From positions 682,001 to 746,000 of the forward strand of contig JBLDXI010000004.1 in the NCBI GenBank assembly GCA_047495785.1: DNA of 64,000 nt, in the 5' to 3' direction. The DNA is from Lepidodermella squamata. Its lineage: Eukaryota > Gastrotricha. The notes under the pieces are model-generated. The model was not told the origin of the DNA. It did not search any database and was given only the letters and a program-made list of their open reading frames with translations. Position 1 is the first letter of the stretch. Every line of letters starts with the position of its first letter. Position numbers and translations under genes: made by a program. This document shows, piece by piece, positions 35,664-45,918 of the stretch.

Positions 35664-36835
35664 TTTAATCTTCTAGTTAGTCCTGAATTCGTAACTCTAG
35701 TGATAAATGAAAGTGTAATGTTGTAAATAAATAGATTGAAATGATTTTCGGCTGAAATTCGATGTGATCACAGTTGTGTTATTGAACTATGTAGCAAATG
35801 TTAGATGACGCCCTCGATTAATATCATTTTTTTCATCTAATATTTTCTACAAATCCTTCTCATCAATTATGGCGGAAATTCAGAAACTAATGTAGTCAAT
35901 CGTGTCGCATTTCAATTGACAATGCCTCCATGACTTCGTGTCTTACTAAGATGGCGTGAAATATTGAAACTCGGTCTGATTGTAGATATACTCTTTATAT
36001 AAACCTATCAATCTTGTAGCATCAACTTTGAAGCATATCAACTTGAGAATAGTGATAATTTGATATCACTTCAAAAAATATATTAACGCAGACCGGAATC
36101 ACTCGTCTTCTGATAAACCTAGATGGTAAATTCTCATCATGATTTACCCCACTTGAGTTGATGATACCAATTGATGAATTCGAAACGAATACAGTTATAG
36201 CAACTGGACTAGATACAGACAAACATTTCAATCAAAATCAACTCACTTAAATACTTATCGACTCACGACATGGTGGCAACCTGTTGCTTATCTTCATCAT
36301 TTATGTCCGCAGTCAATCGCTCAATTCTTCAATCCTCCGCCGTATTATTGAAAGAGGTGACGATGTTAACTCAGCAGCAGCATTCACACAGCAAATTCGA
36401 TCCGAATACCAGCAGAAGTAACGCCAAGATCATTTTCAAGTCAAAGCTTTCACTCAAACTGAGCAAGAGTTATCTGAGTAGGACATCTTCTAACTCAGAA
36501 AGTCGAAATTAAGCAAAACTGTTAACGCCGACACCTAGTTAACACAAGTAAAAGACATTTCATTTCATCATTTCACCACCGATATGGGCAGGAACTTCAA
36601 AATGTCCTTTCAAAGTGTTATGGAAACTTTAAACAGCCAAATGCCAGCTAAAACTTGCGTGCAGTCACGCAGCTCGCAAATCTCCCGCCACGGGTGAAGG
36701 ATTTAATTATAAGAAAATAATTTTTTTCCAACGAATACATTTTTTTTATAACAAATCAAATTCTTTTCCAAGAGCTAATTTTATTTTGTTTTGATTTACC
36801 GCAGCCACTATTAGTGATTTGAGCGAAAATTAATA
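35664..36835. other. Non-coding stretch
   Basis: No supported gene. The ORF at 36270-36512 is Ser-rich without domains. Confidence 0.45.
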
Positions 36836-36857
36836 TGTGAACGGCGGCGCCCGTATG
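36836..36857. repeat. 22-nt perfect inverted repeat at the pol-side breakpoint
   Basis: This is the reverse complement of 13596-13617 within gag. The gag-tail frame of the outer Gypsy starts two bases beyond it. Confidence 0.85.
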
Positions 36858-36858
36858 A

Positions 36859-37182
36859 ATGTTTCCGCGGCAAGGCGATTTCCGTCGCGATTTTCGACAG
36901 CAAAGCGGTCCGCCACGTCGGTATCAACCTGCACCTCGCCAGCAGTCACCAAGCCGATTTCCTGACCGTTTTCAGGAGCGCCCGCAGCAATTTCGCGGAC
37001 GACAGCGATCAGGTAATGATAATAATAACGAAGAGGGTTGTTGGCACTGCCACAAACCGGGACATTTTAGGCGAGATTGCCGGTCATATAGGCAGGACTT
37101 AGAGCGGAATAGTCGCCAGCCGCCTTACCAGGGAAAAGGGGGGCGGCCGGCCTCAAGGCGCCAAGGTCGGCCGAACTATTGA
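36859..37182 (+). pseudogene. gag: C-terminal (nucleocapsid) piece of outer Gypsy gag
   Basis: The frame is rich in Arg, Gln and Pro and contains one CCHC zinc knuckle, CWHCHKPGHFRRDC, which binds the genomic RNA in Gypsy elements. It lacks the capsid part, which probably corresponds to 12872-13617. The stop at 37180-37182 overlaps the pol frame, which lies in the -1 frame, as expected for gag-pol frameshifting. Confidence 0.7.
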
Positions 37183-39184
37183 AGAATTTCTCAAAAGCGC
37201 CGAGTTGCACTCGCAAATCGGAGCGCAACATCAAATCAAACCAAAATTGTAAATGTAAATGTAATCTATCTCATTCTTTTTCCCAAAAATCCAACAACCA
37301 CGTCGAAGAAGACAAATTCCAAAATTCTCAAAGTCATGAAATGTGTCAAAATTGTGAAACGGATTCCGAAGAAATACCCATAATCGGCAATATCAAGCTT
37401 GGTGGGTTTGGTCTAAAAGTTACAATTTTGCCAGACAAAACCCAAAATTCCACAAATTTTCGAAATTCCAAGGATTCTAACGATTTTCTTCTCGATATAG
37501 CGGCGCCACAGTCAGCTGTGCTAACGCCGACCTGTTACCGAAAAATGCCAAAAATTTTTCCAGCAAAAGCAGCAGGACCGGATGGTAATCTTTTACCCGT
37601 AATTGGAAAATCTCTTTTGAATCTCCAAATTGGGTCAAATTCTGTCCAACACCCGTTTTTGTTTGTGAAAGGTCTCAGGGTTCCGGGTCTCATCGGCAGC
37701 GATTTCATTCGCGAACATGTACCGCACACAGACTGGAAAAATGGGTCCATTTCTTTCAAAGGCGAGAAAATTGCTTTGACCAGTTATTCAAAAGAGGGTT
37801 GCTATGCGATAAGTGCGCCGCGAGATTTAACAATTCCTGCGCGAAGCAAGATTTTCTTTTATGGTAATGTCCAGGGTCAAGTAGCAGAGAATTCACTCCT
37901 ATTAGTCGAGCCCATGGATACGCGCGACGCAAAAGATCTCATCCTAACTGCGAGTTCTATTGGCCGCGTTAGTGACGGGCAGGTCCCTATTCAGATGATA
38001 AATCTAGGAGACCAAGATGTGCAGATTCGCGAGGGTAGGAAAATTGCGCTTTCTTCACCTGCCGAAGGTGAAAGCTCTTCTGTGGCGTTTATAGGCGCTT
38101 CTTTCAGCGAATTAAACAAAAATTTGCCGCGAAAACCAAACAAGAAAGGAAACAAAAACACGTTTGTAGGTCAAATTTCGTCGCCCTCGTCGCCGTCGTC
38201 GTCAAGGTCACCGTCGTATCTGTTGAGTCCGTCCGAGAAGGATCGAAAACTGAAAGAACTTCTGCCAGACATCTCCCTTGCCGACTGTGCTCTCCAAGGA
38301 GATGACCTCGAAAGGCTCAAAGCGATCCTCATTGACTATCACGACTGTTATAGCAAGAACGAGGATGATTCAGGGTACTGTGACCTAATAAAACACGAGA
38401 TCGACTACAAAGGCCCCGTTGTCAACATCGGTTATCGCCGCTCGAATCCCTACCAGGACGAACTTTTACGCAAAGAAGTTGATAAATTGATTCGACAGGG
38501 AGTCGTAAAAGAATGTTTTTCACCATTCAGTAGCCCCGCAGTTCTTATACGAAAATCCAGCGGTGCCTACAGATTTGTTGTCGATTTTCGTTCTGCCAAC
38601 AGGTACATTTCGTTACCGAGCATCTATCAACTTCCAAATACATTCGATAATGTTAAAGCGAAGTATTTTTGCGTCAATGATATTTTTAATGCATTCAGCT
38701 CGGCGGCCCTGCATGAAAATTCGCAGAAATACACCGCGTTTTGTGTCAAAAATAAGAACTCTCAGTTAAAAAGCTACTGTTTCCGGGTACTGCCCCAAGG
38801 TATGAGACAATCGCCTTCAAGCTTCGTTCGATTGATAACAATGCTAACTGAAGATTTATCTGGCGTTCTAGTGTACGTCGATGATGTGTGCATTTACGGC
38901 GAAACTCCGTCGCAGTTACTCGATCGTTACGAGGCGTTTCTTCAAGTAATTCGAAAATCTGGGTTAAAATTGGCAATGAAGAAAGCCAAATTAGGCGTCA
39001 CCAGAGCTGTTTTTGCAGGGGCATTGCTCACAGATAAGGGCATTCTTCCAAATTTCGATAAATTAAAAGCAGTCGAAGATTGGCCTAGACCCACTAACCT
39101 TGAGTCACTTCGAAGATTTCTAGGATTCACCAACTATTACAGTCGCTTCTGTCCCAGATACGCTATTATTGCAGCTCCTCTGAT
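37179..39184 (+). pseudogene. pol: Outer Gypsy pol: protease and reverse transcriptase, truncated
   Basis: The first 90 residues are a Lys/Asn-rich linker. The protease region has LLDIAAPQSAVL, where the usual D-T/S-G triad reads D-I-A, so the enzyme is probably inactive. The RT has FSPFSSPAVLIRKSSG, FVVDFRSANRYI, LPQGMRQSPSSF and the YVDD box, and continues to the connection (RPTNLESLRRFLGFTNYYSRF). After APLI (about 39177-39184) the reading leaves the family and ends at 39266. RNase H and integrase do not follow on this strand; pieces of both lie inverted at 47303-48828. Confidence 0.8.
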
Positions 39185-39361
39185 CGGCAGCTTCCGATTT
39201 CACCTGGTGTCGATTTCGGAGGATTCATTCGGCGTTTACGTCGCCTCAATTGAGAAGGATGAATAGCCTCAGGAGGCTGTTGAGGTGTACTGTTGTTTAC
39301 ATCCTCGGACTTGTTATCTTCTCTTTCGAACTTTTTCTGGAACAATATCAACTTGGCATCG
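39185..39361 (-). pseudogene. Inverted fragment of outer Gypsy pol (spacer after RNase H)
   Basis: Read on the minus strand, the frame is a charged, proline-rich spacer that continues the frame ending at 47303 once the younger Gypsy element and one copy of its ATCG duplication are left out. It therefore belongs to the inverted block of the outer element. Confidence 0.5.
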
Positions 39362-39790
39362 TGTAGTACGGAAACTTTGTAAACTAATGAAAAGTAATAT
39401 CTCTCGTGAGTTCTTGTACTACTGAATTATTCCTGCGAAGGATTAATATGCGGCTCGTAAAACTTCTTGTAAATGAAATACAATAGCAACCAAAAGAAAG
39501 TCGCGAAAATGCTAAGTCCAAGAGTATAAGTCAAAGGTTTTATTATTTGCATAAAATGATGATTCTTGCACGTTTTCAACGGCGCTTATATAGGCCGGAT
39601 AGATCTAAGGAATTTAGTATATTTATGTTTAATTCTTGTGTTGGCTCGACGCCGACATTCCATGGCCAACTGCCAAACTCCTTGGCCAGTTGCCAACCAC
39701 GTTATTTTATTCCCTTGGCCGACTGCCAACTTCCTTGGCCAGTCGCCAATTATACGTGAGTACACACACACATCTTATCACCTTTTTACA
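39362..39790 (-). repeat. 3' LTR of the young Gypsy element
   Basis: Read on the minus strand it begins TGTAAAAAGG and ends CCGTACTACA. It is identical to 46870-47298. It contains a CTATATAAG box, an AATAAA signal about 45 nt after it, and four copies of a TTGGCC-N3-TGCCAA-like motif in U3. Confidence 0.95.
39663..39749 (-). promoter_or_regulatory. Four near-palindromic repeats in U3
   Basis: Four copies of a 14-15-bp motif (TTGGCCAGTTGCCAA and close variants) lie at 39663-39676, 39682-39696, 39715-39729 and 39735-39749, about 60-150 bp upstream of the TATA box on the minus strand. The same set is in the 5' LTR near 47171-47257. Repetition at this place suggests enhancer or binding sites; the binding protein is unknown. 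Confidence 0.65.
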
Positions 39791-39801
39791 CCTTTCCCCT
39801 T
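39791..39801 (-). promoter_or_regulatory. Polypurine tract of the young Gypsy element
   Basis: AAGGGGAAAGG lies directly against the 3' LTR on the minus strand, the position where plus-strand DNA synthesis is primed. Confidence 0.85.
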
Positions 39802-39917
39802 AGTTTATTCATAATGACAAAAAGGTGCTATGTACATGTGCAGCACGGTTAGTAATTTTAAACTCTACAAATAGAATTAGTATTTACATCGGCAACGGCA
39901 ACGGCTTACGCGTCTGC

Positions 39918-40679
39918 TTACATCGGCTGGTCGGGGAAGCCGTGCGGAAGACTGGGGTTGATGAGATATCCCTCCGCATTCAACTGCCTCATGTAAGCCA
40001 GGTCATCAAAGAAGATGTGTTGGTCCAACATTCGGTTGCAGGGGACCTGTCGAACTCCGCCTCCAACATAGAACTCCGAGTTCCAATCGTTACTCATCAG
40101 AGTAATTTCCTCGAGTTCCGAAAATGGTTGCGTCTGCCACAAATTGAATCGCGCTGGCAGGGTAATACGCGCATTTAATGTCAACGAGTTGTATTCCAGC
40201 CGCGGGATATCTGTCGTTCCCAGCACCTGCTCCAGTCTGGTACGCGGCGTTACCAAGCGCATGATGCGTTCGGTAAAGATGACCCGCCACGTGCGGTACT
40301 CGAGCGTGTGCAGCGCCCCTTCGTCCGGCATTCTATCGGGCAGAACTGACGCCGGCTTCAAGGAGGATGGCACTGCCTGCAGCATCATAGTAACGCGAGG
40401 GCCATCTGGCTGGGCGTTGGCGAGGCGCCTGTACAAAAACGGCGCTTCGTTTTCCGCCTCAGTGAAGCGAGTCGTTACTTGTGAAACGGTGCCGTCATCG
40501 TGCAACCACGTGTTGTTGCGTTGGAACCCGTCTCGATAAACGAAATCTCGAGCGTTGGCTGGCAGTATGGGCGGAGACGGCGGGTTGCTTTCAGGGCCAT
40601 ATTCAGCATTAGGTTGTGGCGGTTGAGGCGGCGGATATTCGGCCACGGATTCCTCCTCAGATACAGATGGCGGCCGCAT
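39918..40679 (-). CDS. Extra ORF between env and 3' LTR, unknown function (253 aa)
   Basis: This intact frame starts 88 nt after the env stop and ends 128 nt before the LTR. The N-terminal 45 residues are rich in Pro and Glu (VAEYPPPQPPQPNAEYG). The rest is a folded-looking region with alternating hydrophobic and charged residues (VTMMLQAVPSSLKPASVLP, TWRVIFTERIMRLVTPRTR, SLTLNARITLPARFNLWQ). There is no signal peptide, membrane segment or zinc motif. It takes the place of accessory genes in complex retroviruses. I do not recognise the family; a captured host gene is possible. The length and the absence of stops in a young element argue that it is expressed, probably from a spliced RNA. Confidence 0.7.
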   Translation of the reverse strand: MRPPSVSEEESVAEYPPPQPPQPNAEYGPESNPPSPPILPANARDFVYRDGFQRNNTWLHDDGTVSQVTTRFTEAENEAPFLYRRLANAQPDGPRVTMMLQAVPSSLKPASVLPDRMPDEGALHTLEYRTWRVIFTERIMRLVTPRTRLEQVLGTTDIPRLEYNSLTLNARITLPARFNLWQTQPFSELEEITLMSNDWNSEFYVGGGVRQVPCNRMLDQHIFFDDLAYMRQLNAEGYLINPSLPHGFPDQPM

Positions 40680-40767
40680 GGCTGATACTTGTTGATGGTT
40701 TGAAAAAAATTTAAAATGCAGAAAATAAATATTTGTGTCAGTGTGATTTTGTTTGTTATTTCGCCGT

Positions 40768-41970
40768 TTATATAGCCGTCAGAGTGCACTTCTTTTGTCT
40801 TTTTGGCTTCAATCCAGCCCTCCCTCCGTGAATATTTTTCGCCGATGGAAGGATCTCGAAATCATCCATACTGATGGCTCTCTGATTCTTACACCTAATT
40901 TTGCTGCTGGCCGGCCATCTCACTGCTGTGAAGAGCAGTAGTGTTGCCAAGGCTACGATGGCTATGAAAGCCATTCCCCACCATATCAACCTGCTGGTGC
41001 TGTAGGTGTCATAAGAGCCATAACATAGCTGCTCGTCTACAGCATGGACCATTGTAAGGCTGTCGTCAAGTTGCCACAGCTTTTCGTTGGCAGCTGTCGA
41101 GGTGTCGTTGCGGTCATAAATGTGTATTTGTCGGTTAATGAAAAAAATGTCTGCACCCGCCGCCAGTGTTAAGACAGTGGCTGCGGATATATATGAAGTA
41201 ATGTTTGCTGACGTTATCCGAATTGCTTGTGATAACCAGAATTTGTTGTTGCCTAATCGAATCCATGGTGGCAAAATTTCGCAAAATGATGAACTTACTA
41301 TGCAGTGGTCCTGTCGGTCTTTATTTTCCGGATGCATCCATTCTACTTTGATTCTTTCTGCATAGACTTTCCAGGGGCATGTTACTGTGTTGTTTGACCT
41401 TCGACATGTTCTAAGAAGTGAAGATGAAATGTAAAATTTTCCTTCATTGCAGGTGATGATAGGCTGGTAGAAATTGATGAGATAAAACGCGGAAATGACA
41501 CAACGGTCATCTTTGGCGTAATGAAGAGGGATCACTCTGAGCAGTTGACATTGTTGTGAGTGATATTTACGTTTTAGTGCCAGACGTGTACGGCCGATAG
41601 ACGCCGGGCTGAGACTTGATTCGTCTTGACTGTCAACCGCGTTACGATCCATTCTTCTAGCCCGCTTTCTGTCCCGTATCTCAGATGATTCTAGCAGCTC
41701 TGTATCAATAAATTGACGTCGTTTTCGTCTCGCATGCGATGGTGTCGTTTGCTCTGTTGTCGTCTTATCCAGTCGGGCTGTCGACGTCATGATTTTCGTA
41801 ATAGCTGTTGGTGTCCTAGGACTTGTTGTTGTATCTTCTACCACGTTTTCTACAAATATTATGCTTTCCCTTGTTGCTGTCGCGACCAATTTGTGTATCC
41901 ATATCTCTGTTTTGTCAGTTGCCCCAACTCTCTCCACCATAGTTGTTGTCAGTATCAGCAGCATTGTCAT
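40768..41970 (-). CDS. env: Env-like membrane glycoprotein of the young Gypsy element (400 aa)
   Basis: The frame starts 22 nt after the pol stop, where errantiviral env genes lie. A hydrophobic N-terminus could be a signal peptide. Residues 45-80 are rich in Thr and Ser. A basic RRKRR cluster at 81-85 looks like a furin-type cleavage site. The ectodomain has about nine cysteines and several N-x-T/S sites. A membrane segment (WWGMAFIAIVALATLLLF) lies near residues 327-350, followed by a 45-residue basic tail. This is the layout of a class I-like envelope protein. I could not assign it to a known env family. It is probably made from a spliced RNA. Confidence 0.75.
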   Translation of the reverse strand: MTMLLILTTTMVERVGATDKTEIWIHKLVATATRESIIFVENVVEDTTTSPRTPTAITKIMTSTARLDKTTTEQTTPSHARRKRRQFIDTELLESSEIRDRKRARRMDRNAVDSQDESSLSPASIGRTRLALKRKYHSQQCQLLRVIPLHYAKDDRCVISAFYLINFYQPIITCNEGKFYISSSLLRTCRRSNNTVTCPWKVYAERIKVEWMHPENKDRQDHCIVSSSFCEILPPWIRLGNNKFWLSQAIRITSANITSYISAATVLTLAAGADIFFINRQIHIYDRNDTSTAANEKLWQLDDSLTMVHAVDEQLCYGSYDTYSTSRLIWWGMAFIAIVALATLLLFTAVRWPASSKIRCKNQRAISMDDFEILPSAKNIHGGRAGLKPKRQKKCTLTAI

Positions 41971-41991
41971 AGTACCATACCTGAAATTGGG

Positions 41992-44900
41992 TTAGTTAGT
42001 TTTCCGGTAAAATGAAGGCCTATCTAGTTTTGGCCTAGTCGATTCAGAGGGTGCTCGCGGATTCCTATAAGTTCTGTAGGGAAGAATTTCAATGTCAGGC
42101 CGTTCCTCCCCTTGGTCTGATTCATTCTCGAACAACTCGGCTAATCCTAAGTATCCTAGGTCTGCTATAGGATCTGGTTCAGGTTCTGGCGAGCGTGCTG
42201 GTATGGGATTTGCTGGAGGATCCACAGGGATGGGCACCAAGGGCCTTGGTACCGCGGGAATAACCGGTGAAAGCGGATTTGGCTCTGGCTCCGGTCGCGG
42301 TTCCTCCACTGGAGACGTGTCGAAACGATCTTGGTCCCATAGAGAGTCCAGCTTATTGCTCCTGAGGTTGTAAGAATGAATGGGAGACCTCACTGGCTTC
42401 TCAGGCATAGCCTGCGGTTTTGTCTGTAACATGAGCCGGGCCGGTTTCGGCGTGTTTTGGCTGTCACTGTTCAGCTCGTCTCGCCGCTGTTTCTCTGCCA
42501 AATCTTCATTATCTTCCGGCTCTTTAACTTGGGCTGCCTGGTTTGATTTGGCGAGTTTGTCCACATCGCCATAGAATGGTTTCAGTCTGTTTCGGTGAAC
42601 GAATTTCGGTTTCTGCGATCCATTGTAGAGTTGGATTTCGTAGTTGACTCCTATCCTTTGCAGCACAGTGTAAGGGCCTCTCCACGGGCTCCAGAATTTC
42701 CTAGGAGTTGACGATGAAGCTGGTAATGCCGGGCAGTGTAGCCATACCAAGGTTCCTTCTGGAAATGGATCACAATTTCCTGCTTTCTGATCATAGATCG
42801 CTTTCTGTCGTTCTCGAACTAGTTTCATTCGATCATTTACGATTTTGTTTGCTGTAACGAGATTTCGATGGAGCTTGTTTGCATAATCATCTGTGCTGAC
42901 TGGTTTTCCTCCATTGTCTGCTACGATCTCGCCTGGTAACCGTATCCGTCGTCCTGTTGCTAAGAACGCCGGACTATACGTAGTCTGGCTGTGGCGAGAT
43001 GTATTATAGAAAAACATTACCGGCTGTAGTTGTTCATGCCATTTTCCGCCCTTCTGACTCAGGCTGTTGGCAATCATATTAGCTATTGTCAGATTTTGCC
43101 TCTCACACAACCCATTGGTGGATGGCTTGAATGCTGTAGTACGAACCTGCGTAATTTGGAGTAGTTTTTCAACTTCACTGACCAGTTTCCCGATCAACTG
43201 AGCTCCGTTGTCTGATAGGATGCGTTTCGGGAAACCGTGAATGTAGCAGAATTCCAGGAGTTTTTCTACAACTTTCTCAGCTGTAATTGTTCTTAATGGC
43301 CAAGCTTGGAAGTATTTGCTGAAGTGGTCTCCGATAAGAAGAACGTATCGATAACCATCGGATGGCTGGACAGGACCCATGATATCCCATACATATAGCT
43401 CGCCGAAGCTCGATGTTTCGATAGGGTGTAGCTCGGCTACAGGATGTTTGATTGGTCCTTTCCTTTGTTGGCAAGGGATGCATTCCCTGACGTAGTCAGC
43501 CACATCGGTCTCCAAGTCAGGCCAGAAGTATTGCTCCTTGATTCTGGCTATCGTTCGGTCCATTCCCAGATGTCCTCCGACTTCGTCATGAAGATGTTGT
43601 AAAATCATCTTTCTCAAGGTAGCCGGTAGGACGTATTGCTTCAATTCTTTGTTCGATTCTTCCGGATATCTTACCAGTACATTGTTCTCGATATCGAATC
43701 GCCTATCGACCGGTTTGTTTGTTTTGACCTTCTCTATGGTCGATTTGATCCAATCGTCCTTCAATTGCTCAGCTCGGAGTTGTTCCAAGGTGATTTTGGG
43801 CTGTAGGCATATGTTGATGCTTGGTCCGATGCCTCGTTTTGTAGGTGGGAATTGTCGATCGGGCTTTCGAGACATGAAATCGGCGTTTCCATGCTTCTTG
43901 CCTGGTTTGTAGACAATCTTTAGGGCATAGTTGTTCAGTTTAAGCGCCCATCGACTTACTCTACCTCCCACATCCCTACATGATTGCATCGTAACTAGCG
44001 GGTTGTGATCGACCTTAACAGTCACATGTCCCAGGTCAGGTGAGTCGTTAATCATTGCGTGTTGCTCTCTTGTCCGAATGTAGGGTTTGAAGAATTTGGT
44101 GACACATTCAACCAAGGCTAGGCACTCCTTCTCCGTTACGGATAAGTTTCGCTCGCTCTTGGTTAAAGTTCGGCTGGCGTAAGCTATAGGGTGTTCCTCC
44201 CCGTCGATAACTTGAGTTAGGACTCCGCCTATCGCGTGATCTGAGCTATCGCTTTCTATTTGGAACGGAACAGAAAAGTTAGGGTAACGTAGTACAGGGC
44301 TAGTTGTCAGCTTTTCCTTAAGGGTTTGAAAAGCTTTATCTGCTTCCTCAGACCACTGGAACTTTTGCGTTGACTTTCGCATAAGCGAAGTAAGCGGCTC
44401 CGTGATTTTCGCAAATCCTTCGATGAAGCGCCTGTAGTAGGACACTCCACCGTATATGCTACGAAGCTCATGAATGTCAGTGGGTCTGGGGTAATCTAGG
44501 ATTGCGGCTATTTTGCTTCGTGATGGCGTTACTCCGTAGGCGTTCACTGTGAAACCTAAGAAATCGATCTCTGATTTCGCTAGCTTACATTTCGCGCCAT
44601 TGAACTTCAACTTGGCCTCCCTAAATCGCTTGAATACCTCTCTTAATAAAGCTAAGTGTTCCTCAAAGGTGGAAGAAAATAGGCATACATCGTCTGCGTA
44701 GTTGCAAACGTTGCCTTGTGCGATTAAATCACCTAATGTGGCATGCATTACGCGATTCCATATGGAAGATGAGTTGGTACCCCCCATTATAACTCGCGTA
44801 TATTTCCAGGTGCCGATATGGGGCCCGAGATCGAAGGAAGTCAGGTCCTGAGAGTTAGGAGTGAGGCTAAGTGAATAAAATGCTTGCCCCACATCTACCG

Positions 44901-45429
44901 ATGTGATATACTTGAATGACTTTCCCCCATTTCCTAACATTTCTAAACATTCATCAGCTCTCGGTCCTGAAAAGAGTTCCTTCTTCGTTTTACTGTTTAG
45001 GTAACGCGCATCTAATACTATCCTAACTTGGTTGTTGGCCTTAGGCACGAGCTGAATGCTGTTGCGATGCTCTGAGTTGGAGGGTGCAATTATGCCAGCC
45101 TTATAAAGTTGCTCTATCTCTTTCTTAAGCAGTATTTTCTCCGCGTTGGAAAATCTCCTCATGGGTTGCTTTATCCTACTCCCATCGGTTTTGATGGAAT
45201 GTTTGAATTTATCGTAGCAGCCTACGTCATATTTATGACGCATGAAGATATCGCTAAATTCGTTTACGAGTGCTCTGAGCTGGGCTCGTTGGCTGTCCGT
45301 TAAGGTGGGTTCACTTATGTCTACCTCGGGCTCCCATGGTGTAACTGGCAATGTTGAGGGCCTTGCTATTTTGTCGCTGCCTGATTGTGGCAGGTAAGGC
45401 GCAATAGCGGATTTCTGCCCGATATTCAT
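41992..45429 (-). CDS. pol: Young Gypsy pol: reverse transcriptase, RNase H, integrase (1145 aa)
   Basis: The protein copies the RNA and inserts the DNA. RT: VRIVLDARYLN near 135, YADD at 244-247, LGFTVN near 291, then GGVSYYRRFIEGFAKI. RNase H begins near 391 (ESDSSDHAIGG) with TEKECLALVE and a DH pair near 474. The integrase has the zinc motif H-x5-H...C-x2-C (HDEVGGHLGMDR, ECIPCQQRKG) at 614-656 and the DDE triad at about D682 (WDIMGP), D740 (LSDNGAQ) and E776 (CERQN). A GPY-type module (SPWRGPYTVLQRIG) follows near 890, then a proline-rich tail. The ORF is in the same frame as the protease but separated from it by a UGA at 45544-45546; the printed ATG at 45429 is simply the first Met after it. 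Confidence 0.93.
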   Translation of the reverse strand: MNIGQKSAIAPYLPQSGSDKIARPSTLPVTPWEPEVDISEPTLTDSQRAQLRALVNEFSDIFMRHKYDVGCYDKFKHSIKTDGSRIKQPMRRFSNAEKILLKKEIEQLYKAGIIAPSNSEHRNSIQLVPKANNQVRIVLDARYLNSKTKKELFSGPRADECLEMLGNGGKSFKYITSVDVGQAFYSLSLTPNSQDLTSFDLGPHIGTWKYTRVIMGGTNSSSIWNRVMHATLGDLIAQGNVCNYADDVCLFSSTFEEHLALLREVFKRFREAKLKFNGAKCKLAKSEIDFLGFTVNAYGVTPSRSKIAAILDYPRPTDIHELRSIYGGVSYYRRFIEGFAKITEPLTSLMRKSTQKFQWSEEADKAFQTLKEKLTTSPVLRYPNFSVPFQIESDSSDHAIGGVLTQVIDGEEHPIAYASRTLTKSERNLSVTEKECLALVECVTKFFKPYIRTREQHAMINDSPDLGHVTVKVDHNPLVTMQSCRDVGGRVSRWALKLNNYALKIVYKPGKKHGNADFMSRKPDRQFPPTKRGIGPSINICLQPKITLEQLRAEQLKDDWIKSTIEKVKTNKPVDRRFDIENNVLVRYPEESNKELKQYVLPATLRKMILQHLHDEVGGHLGMDRTIARIKEQYFWPDLETDVADYVRECIPCQQRKGPIKHPVAELHPIETSSFGELYVWDIMGPVQPSDGYRYVLLIGDHFSKYFQAWPLRTITAEKVVEKLLEFCYIHGFPKRILSDNGAQLIGKLVSEVEKLLQITQVRTTAFKPSTNGLCERQNLTIANMIANSLSQKGGKWHEQLQPVMFFYNTSRHSQTTYSPAFLATGRRIRLPGEIVADNGGKPVSTDDYANKLHRNLVTANKIVNDRMKLVRERQKAIYDQKAGNCDPFPEGTLVWLHCPALPASSSTPRKFWSPWRGPYTVLQRIGVNYEIQLYNGSQKPKFVHRNRLKPFYGDVDKLAKSNQAAQVKEPEDNEDLAEKQRRDELNSDSQNTPKPARLMLQTKPQAMPEKPVRSPIHSYNLRSNKLDSLWDQDRFDTSPVEEPRPEPEPNPLSPVIPAVPRPLVPIPVDPPANPIPARSPEPEPDPIADLGYLGLAELFENESDQGEERPDIEILPYRTYRNPRAPSESTRPKLDRPSFYRKTN

Positions 45430-45543
45430 TAGAATATCTAAAGGGCCTTTGCTGAGCGCTATTCGCGTGCCGTCTCTTAATATTAGCTGCCGTTTTTCCC
45501 AATCTATCGCTGACGCGTAAATGTCTAAAAAGTCTGCCCCGAC

Positions 45544-45918
45544 TCAGGCTGGTACGCAAAGCTTCTCTATCGCTAAGAAATCGTGCTTGAATGTGAGTTT
45601 TCCCATTTTCCCTGAGAGCTGTGCAAGGCCTTTGACGTTCAGACTTGACCCGTCAGGACCTATTGCAGTAGCTGGCCTTAGCTGAGGTGAACTAGGGATA
45701 AGATTGCAGTTAAGGCAACTTTTCGCGGCACCTGTATCTAGCAATGCCTGGATGGGTTTGCCATTAATGACAAGTTTAACCATGAGTCCCTTAATACCAT
45801 TAACACTAGGGATAAGCGGTTGGGATTTCAGGGATTTAGCTGACAGGCATACCGTATCCCCTCTTAGGTTTGCCCTTCCTCGTTTCCCTGGTCTTGGGAT
45901 GAGTTGGGTGGGGTCCAA
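45544..45918 (-). CDS. pro: Protease region of the young Gypsy element
   Basis: This frame is entered from gag by -1 frameshifting. It contains ALLDTGAAKSCLN with the canonical DTG active site and IGPDGSSLNVKG downstream. It ends in UGA at 45544-45546, after which the same frame continues into VGADFLD, the typical end of Gypsy proteases, and on into RT. The UGA thus lies inside the expected protease domain. It is either a nonsense change in this copy or a readthrough codon. Confidence 0.85.
   Translation of the reverse strand: MDPTQLIPRPGKRGRANLRGDTVCLSAKSLKSQPLIPSVNGIKGLMVKLVINGKPIQALLDTGAAKSCLNCNLIPSSPQLRPATAIGPDGSSLNVKGLAQLSGKMGKLTFKHDFLAIEKLCVPA

Noticed and set aside
39547-39814. ORFs identical at 39547-39814 and 47055-47352
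   Set aside because: They are shadows in the two identical LTRs.
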